Below, one piece after another: positions 32,229 through 43,943 of a stretch of 64,000 nucleotides of DNA (within the stretch, counting starts at the first letter, position 1; every line of letters starts with the position of its first letter). Made by a program: the position numbers and the translations under genes. The notes under the pieces are model-generated. The model was given only the letters and a program-made list of their open reading frames with translations. It did not search any database and had not been told where the DNA came from. Origin of the DNA: Cladochytrium replicatum (taxonomy: Eukaryota > Chytridiomycota > Chytridiomycetes > Cladochytriales > Cladochytriaceae); contig JAHLKD010000076.1 in the NCBI GenBank assembly GCA_025526935.1, forward strand, positions 62,001-126,000, given 5' to 3'.

Positions 32229-34849
32229 ATGCCTGATGACGCTGCTGTGGCATCGGCTGCTCCCGCTCGTGCGGCGAAGGCTAACACCCAAAACAACCAG
32301 GACCCCTCATGGCTTAACATCTTTGGCCAGATTGTCCGCGGTTTCGTAATCTGGTACCTCATTCAGACTGTCGTATTCGGTGTGTGCTTCGCTCTCCATC
32401 ATCGTGTGGATAAACCTAATGCATCCACAGGGAAAAAGTTCAACTTCTTCGGGACTCAGACTGACCCAATCCCTGCTTCGACCACCCCTGCGGTTACCGT
32501 TGGAGAGAATGGTGAAACAATTTTCCCCAAAGTGGTTGGTGATGTCGACACCTCTGCCGAAATCCCCGCCGCTGTTAAGCCCAAGAAGAAACCTACCAGC
32601 CTGGTGCCGCTCTGGAAGTTTGGCGCCCCAATGGTAATTGCATTCTCCATGATTTTGTTGTATGACTCTATTCTCATTGATTCTCGTTTTGTAGAACCTT
32701 TTCGTGTACTTGTCCAACGAAGCCTATCCCATGGGCCCGTCTTCTCGCCTTGTCTGGGAAGAGCCCCACATGTACTTCGGTGACTGGAAGGATGACCGCA
32801 ACTACGACCTGATGGTCCCGATCGGTGACTTGGCCAAACGCAATGCGTCTGTCTACGCGCACATCTTCCTCACTTACGGTGGATCATCTTACGATCCTCA
32901 GGCACCAAACTACCACACCGACTCGGTGATGCAGATCACGAAACGTGAGTTTGGCTGGTTTAATGATCTCAAATAATTCCGAATTTTGAAAACCGTATTC
33001 CTAGCTCTGTTGCGCTTCAAGCCAAAGAGGAAGGAAGTGAAACTGAAAAGGTTGATCGGTGACAAGAACGAAGTATGTAGATGAAAATTTTGCGGATTTG
33101 GATCGTTGAACGGTCTTTCAGGCTGAGGAAGTCGAAGAGCCTGAGCCTGAGGAGACAAGTGAACCCTCGGCATGGGTCCCTTACTACTGGCCAAACATGA
33201 CTATCGCGATTGTTCCCACCGATGTGAAGCTCCCTGTGAACCAACCTCCTGGAGTTCTTAAACGTGAGTTGGACCGCTCGTCCGCAGACTTTGTGTCTCA
33301 AAGGTGTATCTCATCAGACCTCAAACTCGCGTCATTTGACGATGGTCTCCACTTACCGTTCTTTATTGTGAACGACTTTTGGATGCTCCAAGAAAACCTT
33401 ATCCTTGTCAACGAAACTGTTACGTGGGTGTAGGGTACTACACATCAGCTGTGATGCTGACATTTTGCATTATTTAGTACTCTTAACTTCAGCTGCAGAT
33501 TCCATCAGCTCCCGCTTTGGCAGTTCCAGCTCTATCAGCAATTCGAAGAGTCATTCAAGATGCAAGAAACGATGATGGGTGTCTCCGAGGGGGAAACTGA
33601 TCAAGTGAAGGTAAGTCAAAAATTCTGACAAATCGATAGACCTGTTAACTGTTTGCGTACCTTTAGCGCATGCTTTTGGAAACCAACCCATGGCTTTTAG
33701 GAATCACTGTTGTCGTTTCAGTTCTACACTCCGTCTTTGACTTCCTTGCCTTCAAGAATGGTAAGTTTTAAAACCAACGCTCGCCATATTGGCCACACTT
33801 AGCAAACACGCGCAAAACAGACATTGAATTCTGGCGCAAGAAGAAGGACTTTGAAGGCCTCTCCTTCCGGTCCACGATGCTCAACATCTTCTTCCAAGTC
33901 GTGATCTTCCTCTACCTCGTCGACAACGACACCTCCTGGATGATCCTGATCTCGAACGGCATCGGACTCCTCATCGAGGCCTGGAAGATCAACAAAGTCG
34001 TCATTGTGAAGCGTAAGGAGGCGTTCCCGTACATCGAGTTTGAGGACCGGGTCAAACCCAGCAAAAAGATCTCAAAGACAAGGGAGTACGATGAGATGGC
34101 GTTCAAGTACCTCTCGTACGCGCTGTACCCGCTTCTGTTTGGATACAGTGTGTACTCGCTGATGTACCAGGAGCACAAGGGATGGTACTCGTACATCTTG
34201 AACACGCTCGTTGGATTCGTGTACGCTTTCGGTATGTTTGAATGCAAACCTGAAGACACCCTGCTGAACTATGTGTGTTTTTCCAGGATTTATCACCATG
34301 ACACCTCAACTGTTCATCAACTACAAGCTCAAATCGGTTGCGCACATGCCGTGGAAGACATTCATGTACAAGGCACTCAACACTTTCATTGGTAAGCTTT
34401 GATCCAAAAGCGTTTTCTTGTACACTTGACGGAACGGTTTGGCTCTTAGATGACTTGTTTGCGTTCGTGATCAAGATGCCTACGCTCCACCGTCTTGCCA
34501 CCCTCCGCGACGACGTGATCTTCATCATCTACCTCTACCAGGTAACTTAAAACCTGAATGAACACTCTGTTTTCTTTCAAACCTGAATGAACACTTTGTT
34601 TTCTGTAAACCTGAATGAACACTCTGTTTTCTTTTGTTAAACTACCCTGCACAGCGCTGGATTTACCCCGAGGACCACAAGCGTCGCAACGAATTTGGAC
34701 AGGTCGGCGAGGGTGCGGACGACGATAATGATGAAGACGAAACTGCAGAGAAGAAGGACGACGGCGCGCAAGAGCCCAAGGCCGTCGAAGGCGCAAGTAC
34801 GGGCGTTGAGAAGTCGCAGACGAGTGCTATGCAGAGGAAGAGGGAGTGA
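32229..34849 (+). CDS. CLPTM1-family ER/Golgi membrane protein
   Basis: Eleven exons (32229-32633, 32695-32944, 33005-33072, 33122-33263, 33318-33423, 33478-33610, 33667-33760, 33821-34231, 34287-34391, 34450-34541, 34655-34849) join to 666 residues. The lumenal half shows LWKFGAPMNLFVYLSNEAYP, LVWEE, WVPYYWPNMTIAIVPTD and LPFFIVNDFWMLQENLILVN. Several membrane spans follow, with LLGITVVVSVLHSVFDFLAF, FWRKKKDFEGLSFRSTMLNI, WKINKVVIVK and FGFITMTPQLFINYKLKSVA. The conserved end reads LRDDVIFIIYLYQRWIYPED plus a charged tail. These are hallmark blocks of CLPTM1/CLPTM1L, multi-pass ER/Golgi proteins with reported lipid-scrambling and receptor-trafficking roles. Its exact role in fungi is unproven. 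Intron 10 (34542-34654) is enlarged by a minisatellite. Confidence 0.92.
34550..34637 (+). repeat. Intronic 28-29 bp minisatellite, three copies
   Basis: AAACCTGAATGAACACT(C/T)TG followed by TTTTCT begins at 34550, 34579 and 34607, giving periods of 29 and 28 bp. It lies entirely inside the last intron of the CLPTM1 gene and accounts for that intron being 113 nt rather than about 57. Confidence 0.85.
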
Positions 34850-35391
34850 AAAGAAAAGGGAACAATTTTCTTGTTCTTCGTTAAAGATAACTGTTTTTCA
34901 GCTTCGTTTTCTTCCCCCACTCACAACTCATATTTTCACTCAAGGCATAACTTTTGTTCGAAACATAGCATCTCATGGTTGCAACCTTTCATCATCATTC
35001 CAGCTTCCCCCTTTCTTTATCGTTTTTTTTTACATTTCATCTTGCGGGACAACTGTTTTGCATTTCAGAATGGATGTTTATTGACACTTTTCTTTCATCG
35101 GCCGCTTTTTGGCCTCGGTCGATCTGAGATGCTCCTTTTTCATCGTTTTTCTTGTGTGTTTTTTCCTCATCAATAGAATCAAGGGAACAATAAAGGTAAA
35201 TCCAAGTAGCAGGCTAAAATCATGATATTGACGAAACTACAACAATCCCTTATGTGGCCCAGACGTACACCTATCGCGTCCCAGCGTAACGTCGTGCAAA
35301 GCCAAGTGATTGTTGACCACAACCATGTCGCACGCTGGCTGGTCCACGTCCCACATGGATACCCTTGAACAAATCTAAAGATGATTTGCAG
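34850..35391. other. 3' flank of the CLPTM1 gene
   Basis: T-rich sequence with short runs (for example a T-rich tract near 35024). No coding region or repeat was recognised up to the stop codon of the broken dioxygenase gene. Confidence 0.4.
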
Positions 35392-35960
35392 TTAGATGTG
35401 TTCCGGCGCAGACCGGTGGCCCCATTTCAAGCCTTTGTAGGAGGGAGCGTCGAGCGTTACGGTGGTGTCGATGAAGGCTCCGACGATGGAGTTGAACCAG
35501 ACTGGCAAGTTTGATTTCGGGTTTGTGCGGACGCCGGGGAGTGGAGGGGAGTAAGTCAGAAGGTTGGCTGACGGTGTTCATTCGAAAGAAACCTTGAGCT
35601 CCAGATCAACCTGTGAGGAAACATGTTAGTATGAATGAAGAAACTTTGAAGACTTTCTGTGACTTACCGCTAGCTCCTCCTTTGTTTTAACATTATAGGT
35701 GTCTTTCCAACCGTGACTTACCGCTAGTTCCTCCTTTGTTTTAACATTATAGGTTCTTTCCAACCGCATCCATTGTTCAAGTTGTGGTTGGTCTCCTCGG
35801 ACATTTCCCGCACTTACACAATGCCCTTTCGCTGCAGGTTTGCGATGAAATCCGGCTCTGACTCTGAGATTTTGACGTACGCCTCTGGGCCATACAGGAA
35901 CGAGATGCCCCTCCAGATTGCGCTGCGAACTCGCATTAAAAGATGATATTTGCGGGCTAT
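35392..35960 (-). pseudogene. Broken TauD/TfdA-like (clavaminate-synthase-like) dioxygenase
   Basis: Minus-strand pieces in different frames read like consecutive exons of an Fe(II)/2-oxoglutarate dioxygenase of the TauD/TfdA fold. They are: GPEAYVKISESEPDFIANL plus QRKGIV (about 35830-35930); QLEQWMRLERTYNVKTKEEL (35713-35790 region); VDLELKVSFE (about 35580-35610); and LPGVRTNPKSNLPVWFNSI followed by VGAFIDTTVTLDAPSYKG, ending at the stop at 35392-35394. The LPxVR.NP....VWFN block and the 'eel' helix before it are typical of the family. The HxD iron-binding part and the N-terminus are not found. A 54-bp tandem duplication copies an exon end with its splice donor, and frames between pieces cannot all be joined. 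I therefore call it a probable pseudogene or remnant; a very divergent spliced gene is the alternative. Confidence 0.45.
35659..35765 (-). repeat. 54-bp tandem duplication spanning an exon end and its donor
   Basis: Two copies, 35659-35712 and 35713-35765, differ by one substitution and one missing base. On the minus strand each copy ends an exon reading TYNVKTKEELA and continues into a consensus donor GTAAGTCAC. The duplication is inside the dioxygenase remnant. Confidence 0.8.
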
Positions 35961-38900
35961 TCATTGTGCCATCCGATCAAAGTGTCCGCCGGTCCTAAAA
36001 TTATCTATCGAACCGGTGATCAGCGTTCTGAGCTTGAGTATAAGGTTCAAGTTCAGTGTATAAACCCGCAAAACAGTGGGAAATTGTTCATAATGAAGAA
36101 ACAACAGGCAACAATCTTTCTGGGGACAAAATCAAGCGTCAGGTCTTTCACAAAAAGAAAACGTATTTCCTAAACAAGGTTCAAGGAGCCTTCCTCACAG
36201 TTTAGCTCTGACCGCGATCCAACGATTCAGTGGCTTTACATCCGAGACAGTAATCATTTCACATTCCGAGTGCGAAATGTGGTTCGCCCTCTGACCTTCC
36301 ACCGCGGACTACGATTCGTTTGTCCCGAATTCAAAACACTTCTCCAGTTGGTCTGCTTTCTCTCCAGCCGAACAACTAGCACCCCGAGCCCTATTGTATG
36401 CCCTCATGTGAAAGGAGTTCACGCTTACCTTCAACCCCTTCCGAAAAGAGGAAACCGGTTTTCGTCATACCCGTACAGCATCTCCGCACGCTCAGCGTAC
36501 CGCCAGTTCTGCCTCCCAACGTGACTTGTGACCGTTGCGACTCTAATGTGGACCAGCCAGTGAAACTCAACCAAACCGACATCGGGACTGTCCAGGACTC
36601 TAAATACAATACCTTTACACTTTCGAAGTACTTTACGCGTGGATAAACACTGTAGAGATGTTGTTTTCTGGCCCTAATGCGTGAATAGCAGAACTTCCTG
36701 AACATTATCGCTTGTGGATGTAAAACGCTAACGGCGTTCGCTTCGTCTCCTTTCTCATCGACAAACCCTGCGCATCTGGATCTTCGGCATTGGCGCGAAT
36801 ACCATTTCAAGGCCGGCATGCGTGTGCGGTGGTTCACCGAAGGAATTTTCCAGTTGTGATGCCATGGGTACCCCGGCATGTTACCGACACGGATTTCATT
36901 GCCGCCTCTGTGGAGAGATTTCAAGCAACGCGAGGGCACCTCTTCGACGACTGTGCTGGTAGTACATCGTATGGCCGTCAGCGAATTCCGGATGTTCGAG
37001 ACCAAGATACGACAGCTGCTTGAGCTTTTGGGGACTCGAGATCGGAGTCATCAAGGTAGTCCATGAGCGTTGGGACGAGAAGACACACGCAGAGCTTTGT
37101 TGTCTCAACGGGAGAGATAATGACGGATCGAGCAAATCGTCCAATCACCATTCAGCTTACTGCTTTCCCAATTGACGTTGTTCCTGCTGAGCCTGCTGCT
37201 CCTGCATCTTGTGGATGTTAAACGGTGTGTTGAGGAGAAGTCGACACTTTTTCCTTTTGGATTTGCACAACCTCAACGCCAACAATTCATCACCAATTGT
37301 CTTCTGTGAACTAATCCAACGAGTAAGACTGTCGGGTCAGACAGCGCGGTGGGTGTATCGCGGCAGACCAAGCTTCCTCAACGATAAGGTGCATACTTCC
37401 AGAGAATGTACGGGCTTAGGCGGTAGCATAAAGAAAGTGTCTGAAATGATCTGTGGCACTTGCGATGCGCAATGTTTCGTGGTGTTGAATGATGTGCTTT
37501 AAAGCATTTACTTGGTCTCTTGTGTTTCGTTGTGAATGACGAGCTTTCCCCAGATCGGATCCCAGTACCAATTCTGAATGAAACACTTGGCAGGAACATC
37601 TTCATCGGCATCCCTCGTAGTCTCTGCACCAGAGACTTTGAAGCAGTTTTCAGACTCGTCGACATCAATTACTCCTCCTGCAAGTGCGAACCGTCTAGCT
37701 TTGCGTAAGCCGAGTTCCTCGCACCACCTACTCTTTTGCAGAGACAACTCCACCTCTAAGATGCTCCCGCATCTTCGGCGTTGTGCTTGACGCGCAGCGT
37801 AGCTCCGTTGTACTTGCAGTGGCAGAGTTTTTCAGCGTATAGTACAGTCGTCGTCCATACACCATGTAAGAAACATTTTGCCACTCGTCTTCGAGTTGAT
37901 CGCACTATCCCTCTGCATTTGAAATGGGTCAACGTAATATCCTCCAACAATCACACTCGCATCCCCGTGAATTCGCCTGTCCATCATTTCATGGAGAACG
38001 CAAGCGTCAGTGCGTAGAGTCCGAATGCTTATTGTTGAAAATTGCGTAGCGTCGGCGAACCCATCGAATATGGTGGTGAGCTGGGCAGTGCTTGTTTTGC
38101 TGAGATTCAGGCAGGCAGCGAAACGACGAAAGCTATGCAGAGACTCAATCAAACTCGGGATTTTCCAAAGTATCTTGGTTGCCTGCATTCCAAACACCAA
38201 GCAACATTAACGCTTGAATCTATTCATCGCCGTCAGAGCATGGTCACGATTATCAGTTAGGAATGGGAAATGGCGATTATCGTATGTTAGCACTTTGAAA
38301 ACGATGTCGCCAACGAGCTACCGGGTTGTTCCCGATTTGGACTGGCAACCTGTGCGCTGTCCTGGAACATAACTCGCAAAGAAGGGTTTTGCACGTCCGA
38401 AATGCCATCTTTGTGGCTTCTGGGACGAGCTGCTGCTAGTTCTCCTCTTCAACGTCATTGGTGTTGACGATCTCTGACAATCTGGAGTCCAAGTTAGAGC
38501 CATTCTTCAGAGTTCTTTGTGGATCAAAGAGCGAATATGAAACTGTGAAAAAGGGCTTCTGAGTGTAGAAACCCATTCATATTACAGTTGCTTTCGTCCT
38601 TGCGTAAATTGCGCTTCTCGGCTTCGCTCTCCACCCTCAAGTATATTCGAGACTTCTCATGATTTGTCCTGTGCTTGCATTGAAATCGAACATCTTGTGA
38701 CGCCTCTTTTTTCCGGGCCTTTGTTTGTGTGGAACGAAGATTGCCAACAGAAGCGAAATCTGCCAGCCCACCGAACTTCACAAACGTTACACTCCGCGTG
38801 CTGTGGTAAAGAATCTCCAGATGAGCAGTGGCGCTGACTCTCTTCCAATTCTTCGTGACTTTTGATGTTCGAAGTAACCGCTTGGCGATACGCTTTGCGA

Positions 38901-39369
38901 GTGTATTCGTCCACGCGAGTACGAGATTCTGTTTTGCTGCCTGCTCCATCCCCTTGATATCCTTGTTGTAGCGTGTTCTTGGCGGTCCCAGTGCGCTTCA
39001 GATCCCATAGTGTGCGAAAAGCTTCGGGCGGGTACTGATTCCCCAGAACATACCCGATCTCCCGTTTTAACCGCAGGTCCCTTTTGCCAATATGGTTGAT
39101 CCCAGGTCAATCAACATTTTAGCACTAAACTTTTGCATCCCAGTGTCACCTCAAGAAAAGCTTTTTCAATTTTTTTTGTATGTTTATGTTTACTCTCCTC
39201 CGAAACTTTTAAAGATGATGGTAAACACCTCGTTTGAACATCAGAGAACTAAAAAGCCGATTGTATTTCAGTGGGTAGGAATCAAAGTAAAGGCAGAAAA
39301 GAGCGAAAATTAAAAAATCATGTTAACTGTTGACATGCATTCCGCGTTTCCTTTGGCAAACTCAAAAGT
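35961..39369. other. 3.4 kb of decayed or unrecognised sequence
   Basis: Many open frames of 60-200 codons occur on both strands, none with a family signature. The more protein-like ones are on the minus strand: 37832-38200 (FRRFAACLNLSKTSTAQL), 37508-37753 (VPAKCFIQNWYWDPIWGKL) and 38524-38949 (a basic stretch with LAWTNTLAKRIAKRLL). They could be exons of one degenerate minus-strand gene upstream of the dioxygenase remnant, or fragments of mobile DNA. No LTR, terminal inverted repeat or array was found. I cannot assign a function. Confidence 0.3.
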
Positions 39370-40962
39370 TCACGGCGAGCCCACCTCGCTCCCACTCCTC
39401 TTCAACCCATCCGGCCTCGCATACTGTGCCGCAATCTCGCTCCATAGGTTCAAGCCTCCACCATCCGCCGCCTCCCTCGTCTCCTCCTTCCGGATCTCAA
39501 TCTCCCGCTTCACAACCTCCCACGCCAGCTTTGCCTTTTGCTGTTTCGTGAGCTGCCGCCTCACGGGCATCGGTGGCGGCACGAACTTCGGTGGGAGGAC
39601 GACCTCGGACTCCTCCGCGGTGCCGTTCTCATCGTGGTGCTTGTCGACGGACTCGTCTTCGGGTCCTGACGTAGAAGCCTCGGAGTCGGAGACGGAGGCT
39701 TGTTCAGATGAGCGGGCGAGGAGGGAGTGGGAGTGGCGCGGGGTTGTGGGCTGGGACTTGACTTCGAAGGTTGTAATGGGGGCATTGGGCGTCGCGGGGG
39801 TTCCGGCGGCGTTGTAGCCTTCGAGACGGTTGGTTGGGAATGTGCCGGTTGCGCCTGTGGTGTGGTTGACGCCGTGGCATATGCCGTCCGCAAAGACCTA
39901 AGTTTGTGTGAGTGCAGTTTCGGGTCACCAGAGAGGGAGGGGGGTAGAAGGAGTGCTTACGACGTGAGGGGTCGCTTGGTCACCTGTAGAGAGGGCGATC
40001 TCGCCGGGTTTCTGTGGCTCATAGGGAGACGTGACGGTGTAGGACTGTGCGTCTCGCCTCTGCTCGATCTCCTCTTGCGGTTGCGGGGACTGCACGACCG
40101 GTGGGAGTGAGGGTCTTCCGAGTGGCGGCATGGACTTTCTTGTAACCCTGCGATTCAATGTCGCGGACAATCGACCCACCGACGAGGTTGCATCCGAATC
40201 GTGCACATGGACGTACCGCAACGCAAGGTCGACGTATGACACAGCCGGAACCACACGCCGACCGGACCTCAGCACCGCGATCGAAGGCTCATAGATCCTC
40301 CCAAGACGTTCGAGCACACACGTCGCCAAAATACTTATATCGTACCCCCTAGTCTCCCGAATCGACACTGCCGATCCTTCAAGATGCGCGTCCACAATGG
40401 TCTCGGTCCCAAACTTTGTCACGACGAGGTCGATCGCGACAACGTCGAGGTTGGGGTGGGGACGGCTCGGGTCCGTAAGGCCTGTCAGCTCGTCACCGCC
40501 GTGCGCGCCGAGTGGGCGGCCCCAGGCCGGGTGCGACGCGATGAGGTCGGCGATCTTGCGGTAGCGGTCGCCGATGGGGATTTCGGTGAAGGTGGAATTG
40601 GATTCCGGGTTGGAGGGGTCGTATGTGCGGGCGTGGACGCGGTAGACGGGGGCGTTGGGGTCGGGGGTGGAGATGCGGACGATGCGGAGCCAGGATTGGA
40701 TGGAGGAGAGGAGGGAGACGGGAGCAGCGAAGGTGCGGTCGAGGGAACGCGGGTCACGGATGTCTTCGAGGAGGCGCGTGCCGGCTTCGGAGCGACGGGA
40801 GCGGAGGAGAAGGACTTGGCCATCTTGGAGATACTGTTTTGAGACCTGTTTGTAAAGAATTAGAAGTCGATGATGCAAGTAATAACGTTTCCTTGGTACC
40901 ACTGCGGATTGTGTTGGTCGAGTTGGAACGTGCAGGTTATTTACTCTCTGCAGATCCATCAC
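39370..40962 (-). CDS. SH3-domain protein of unknown partner
   Basis: Two minus-strand exons, 39961-40962 and 39370-39897, joined by a phase-0 intron, give about 509 residues. The SH3 domain is split by the intron. Exon 1 ends SPYEPQKPGEIALSTGDQ and exon 2 begins VFADGICHGVNHTTGATG followed by TFPTNRL, which is the ALYDY-like start, n-Src loop and final FP-N strand. The N-terminal 280 residues are not recognised (contains RLLEDIRDPRSLDRTF). The C-terminal part is low-complexity acidic followed by a charged helix KQQKAKLAWEVVKREIEIRK. SH3 domains bind proline-rich ligands, and chytrid SH3 modules of this kind often sit in signalling or cytoskeletal adaptors. The ATG at 40962 is the furthest in-frame start. 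The first 35 residues may be read-through of an intron ending near 40854. Confidence 0.65.
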
Positions 40963-41433
40963 TGTGTAAAAGTCTGCGTTGGCAACAGGAAATGTGACTG
41001 GAAAACGTAATCAGGAGCAATACAACCTCTATTAAAACAATCCTTACGTGACCCAACTCTATGCTCAATGCTCTTCAGAATGCTGTACGTGAAGGTTCTC
41101 TGAAAGAATCAATTTTAGATATGAGTGCGATGAAATCGCACCCATGCTTTCATACCTCAGAGGCCATGTGGAAAGCACGGATGCAGTTGAGGGATGGGAT
41201 GTTCGAGGCCATCAGTGATAGAAGAATGTTGCGAAAGTCACCGCGTGAATTGACAGGCTGGTCTTGAATGAGAACAAAGTGTATTCTCAGGGTAATTGGG
41301 TCGATCTGGGGATCAACTGATCCATTCCTGTAGGACGATGGTCGTCGCTCTCTGTCAAGGAGCGATGCGCTCGCATTAACCGGAACCGCAGTCAGATGAA
41401 GACCTATTGAGAGCAAACCCAATATATCACAGA
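40963..41433. other. Intergenic spacer
   Basis: No supported gene. A minus-strand frame at 41150-41506 (118 codons) overlaps the next hypothetical gene and could be its second exon, but no clean splice join was found. Confidence 0.3.
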
Positions 41434-41805
41434 TCAAAAGCAAGTCATCGTAGATCTCTCCATACCCTCCTCTCCCTTTGATGCTATGGAGACAACTTGA
41501 TGCCACCCAGCCTGTATGATTTTGACTCCGATTCCAGCTACACCACCTAGTGCATCAGTGGTAGCTACTTTGGCAAAGACGTAAGGCCAATCATTGAAGG
41601 GCGAAGCATCGACGACCCAGATGTTAAAGGTGGGATGGTCGAGAGCAGAGACGGGATCATCGAGCACGAGAGGGTTTCCGCATGCCAGACGGTTAGCGAG
41701 ATCAATATCTTGCTTCTGTGGTTTCAGCGATGGCGAGGAGGTTCGACGGGCCGACGCATTCGAAATGGAGTCAGAGTCCCAGGAATCCCACAGAGCGTGG
41801 AACAT
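41434..41805 (-). CDS. Hypothetical protein
   Basis: From the ATG at 41805 the frame encodes 123 residues starting MFHALWDSWDSDSISNASA. A plausible folded part reads HPTFNIWVVDASPFNDWPYV followed by KVATTDALGGVAGIGVKI. The same frame stays open upstream to 42414, but that extension is cysteine- and serine-rich and looks like non-coding sequence, so I use the internal ATG. No family is recognised. There is no neighbour with related function. Confidence 0.4.
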   Translation of the reverse strand: MFHALWDSWDSDSISNASARRTSSPSLKPQKQDIDLANRLACGNPLVLDDPVSALDHPTFNIWVVDASPFNDWPYVFAKVATTDALGGVAGIGVKIIQAGWHQVVSIASKGEEGMERSTMTCF

Positions 41806-42632
41806 TTGAGGTGTTGTTGTTCTTGTGTGGCTTGAGACGCATCGGTGACGAGAGACAATAAATGCCGATATCAAAGCGAAAGGATGTGTTTGCAGTGTGA
41901 GCTTAGTTGCGTTTATAATAATGCAACTGTGCTTTCGCAAAGCTAGCAAGTGTAAACAATCAGATAGGTGTGATTGATATGTAAAGGATCTCGTTCGTTC
42001 GTCAAGGTTGGTCTTGGTTTTGCCCTCCGTGGTTTGGTTTTGTCCCCACTCAGGCTGTGTGACTCGGACCCGGAATTCTTCTATGTTTCTGTGCCATTTA
42101 GCTGCCCAGCACTGTCCGTCCAAAAAGCCAAGGACTCCATATGTCGTGGTCTGTGCAAAGGTTGACAGGTCAAATTTTTGGCATTTTGGGGGAAACGAAA
42201 ACAGCGAATCGAACGATTTTAGCACCAGGTAGGAATGACATAATGGGCAGTTGAAGGGCAACTGAGCAGATTGCAAGAATGTAGTGAGAGTGAAACTGCA
42301 ACAGGCAAATATGTAGTATGTAACATGCACGTTATGAAACGGCAGGAGTGAGCGGCAGGAGTGAGCGGCAGCGGCAGCGGCGGGCTGGATGAATCGTTGA
42401 CATGGTACACTCACTGGTAGTATTCCGTCTTCTTCTCTCTCTGTTGTGTATTATTTCCCATTATCAGTAACTCAACCTATTTCTGTCCGTCGTCCTCCCC
42501 CAACCCAACCACCCCATAAATACTATAAATATCCCGCTATTAACACGTGTCTCCCCACTCACAACATATTTAAATATTCCACCTGGCCCGTGCTCACTTG
42601 CATTTCCTAATTTAAACCCCTCCAAACTCCCC
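41806..42632. other. Spacer with promoter of the downstream gene
   Basis: Contains a GGAGTGAGCGGCAG direct duplication near 42345-42375 and runs of CCCAACC and CACCCC near 42500. A TATA-like motif follows. No gene was recognised on the plus strand. Confidence 0.4.
42524..42530 (+). promoter_or_regulatory. TATA-like element
   Basis: TATAAAT, in a run of CCATAAATACTATAAATAT, lies about 105 nt upstream of the ATG at 42633 (about 135 nt from the ATG at 42663). A conventional core-promoter spacing is plausible. Confidence 0.45.
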
Positions 42633-43112
42633 GTGCCTCAAATCACCTCTTTCTCCCTCTCCATGTCAGACTCCCTTGCAATGGCTACCGCTTCCTTTCC
42701 TTCGCCTCCCTCCTCGCCTTTCTCTGCTCAGCAAATCCCAAACTCAATCTTGCGAAGACGTTCCTCTACTTCCTCGGACTCTTCCGCGTCAGATGCTTCT
42801 TCTGCTGTCTCAACGGCCACATCCAAATCAGTGCGTTTCCTCAACTGGGTCGCGGTTTCTTACACCTACGGCGATGACGATTATGACCGCACCCCTGTCA
42901 TGTCTCAAAAGCCAAAGTACCAGCATCTCCCTCACTATAACCCGCCCAACTACAACAACAAGCAGCGAGACTCGTTTACAAGGCCGGTGAACAACAACGC
43001 CGGCTTGCCCGCTCACTTAAAGGCAGCGTCCGCTCAGCTCGCTGCTCGGGCGGCTCAGCATGAGCAGAATCGGATCGAGGAGTTGCTGATGTCAATGCGG
43101 AGCGGAAACTAG
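42633..43112 (+). CDS. Small fungal protein with SVRF...YTYGDDDYDR motif
   Basis: A single-exon frame of 159 residues. The N-terminal half is serine-rich with RRRSSTSSDSSASDASS. It is followed by the block KSVRFLNWVAVSYTYGDDDY and DRTPV, and a Q/A-rich C-terminal helix AQLAARAAQHEQNRIEEL. The V-R-F ... YTY...EYDR type block recurs in several fungal regulatory proteins. SVRF also fits the RVxF-like docking pattern for protein phosphatase 1, so a phosphatase-regulatory role is conceivable but unproven. Translation may start at either 42633 or the in-frame ATG at 42663 (MSDSLAMATAS). Confidence 0.6.
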   Translation: MPQITSFSLSMSDSLAMATASFPSPPSSPFSAQQIPNSILRRRSSTSSDSSASDASSAVSTATSKSVRFLNWVAVSYTYGDDDYDRTPVMSQKPKYQHLPHYNPPNYNNKQRDSFTRPVNNNAGLPAHLKAASAQLAARAAQHEQNRIEELLMSMRSGN

Positions 43113-43943
43113 TTGGAGAATTAATTTTGGTGTGCGCTGGTCGCACTCGGAACCGTGGCTCTCTCGCTCACTCTCCAACCTTTTACGTTTCCTTTTGGAC
43201 AATATTCTCTCTGGTCGAGTTTCGAGTAGCGGTTTTACACTTGTTTCCCACAAGCGGTCACTTTCCCCCCTTTTCTCCCCTTTTTTAAAACAAAAGCATA
43301 TATTTACTTCACATACATTTTCATTCTACATTTTTGGTTATTTTACGCTCACCCCCTTTTTTATAGCCCTACACACATAATTATCTTTATTACATGGCGT
43401 TGCCGAGGGTTTTGTCGGTGTTGAGAAGTTTTGGAGAAAGCTTTGCTGGTTTGTCGCCCATAGACCATTTTTTGTTTTTTGATTCATTCTTTTTTTGTAA
43501 TGCCTAACTTTGCAACCATAAAAAAAGAGTCGTTTCTTTGCTTTCCCAGTTCAGTGTTTGCTCTTCCCACTCTGCTTTATCCAAAACAGAGTTGTGACGC
43601 TAGTTTTCTCTCCTAGCTAGTTTTCTGTCCTTGCTTTCCTTGGAAAAGTGAAATTTTGTTCTCACCATTTCGATCCCTCTTTGTGGGAGGAAGAGATGAT
43701 GTGCATGTTTATACTTTTGTTCACATTCCGTCCTTGTTTTCCCTTTTGAGAGTAAATTATTCTCCTCACTGTGCATATTTTGGCTTTTTAGATGTTATAG
43801 TTACACATTCTGAACACACAAGGAATTGAATACATTCTCAGTCAAATACTCTCAGCTTTCAAATGAGTGCGTTATCAACGTATTAGCAACGATGCATAAA
43901 CAATGTTCAGCAACTAGGCCGCTTGTTCATCGTTGTTAATTGG
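43113..43943. other. T-rich 3' region and spacer
   Basis: Long stretches of T and CTTTT-like sequence from 43250 to 43750, fitting a 3' UTR and terminator region. No coding frame or repeat unit was recognised. Confidence 0.45.

Noticed and set aside
42633-43112. Transcription factor
   Set aside because: No DNA-binding domain is visible. Only a short docking-like motif and low-complexity sequence.
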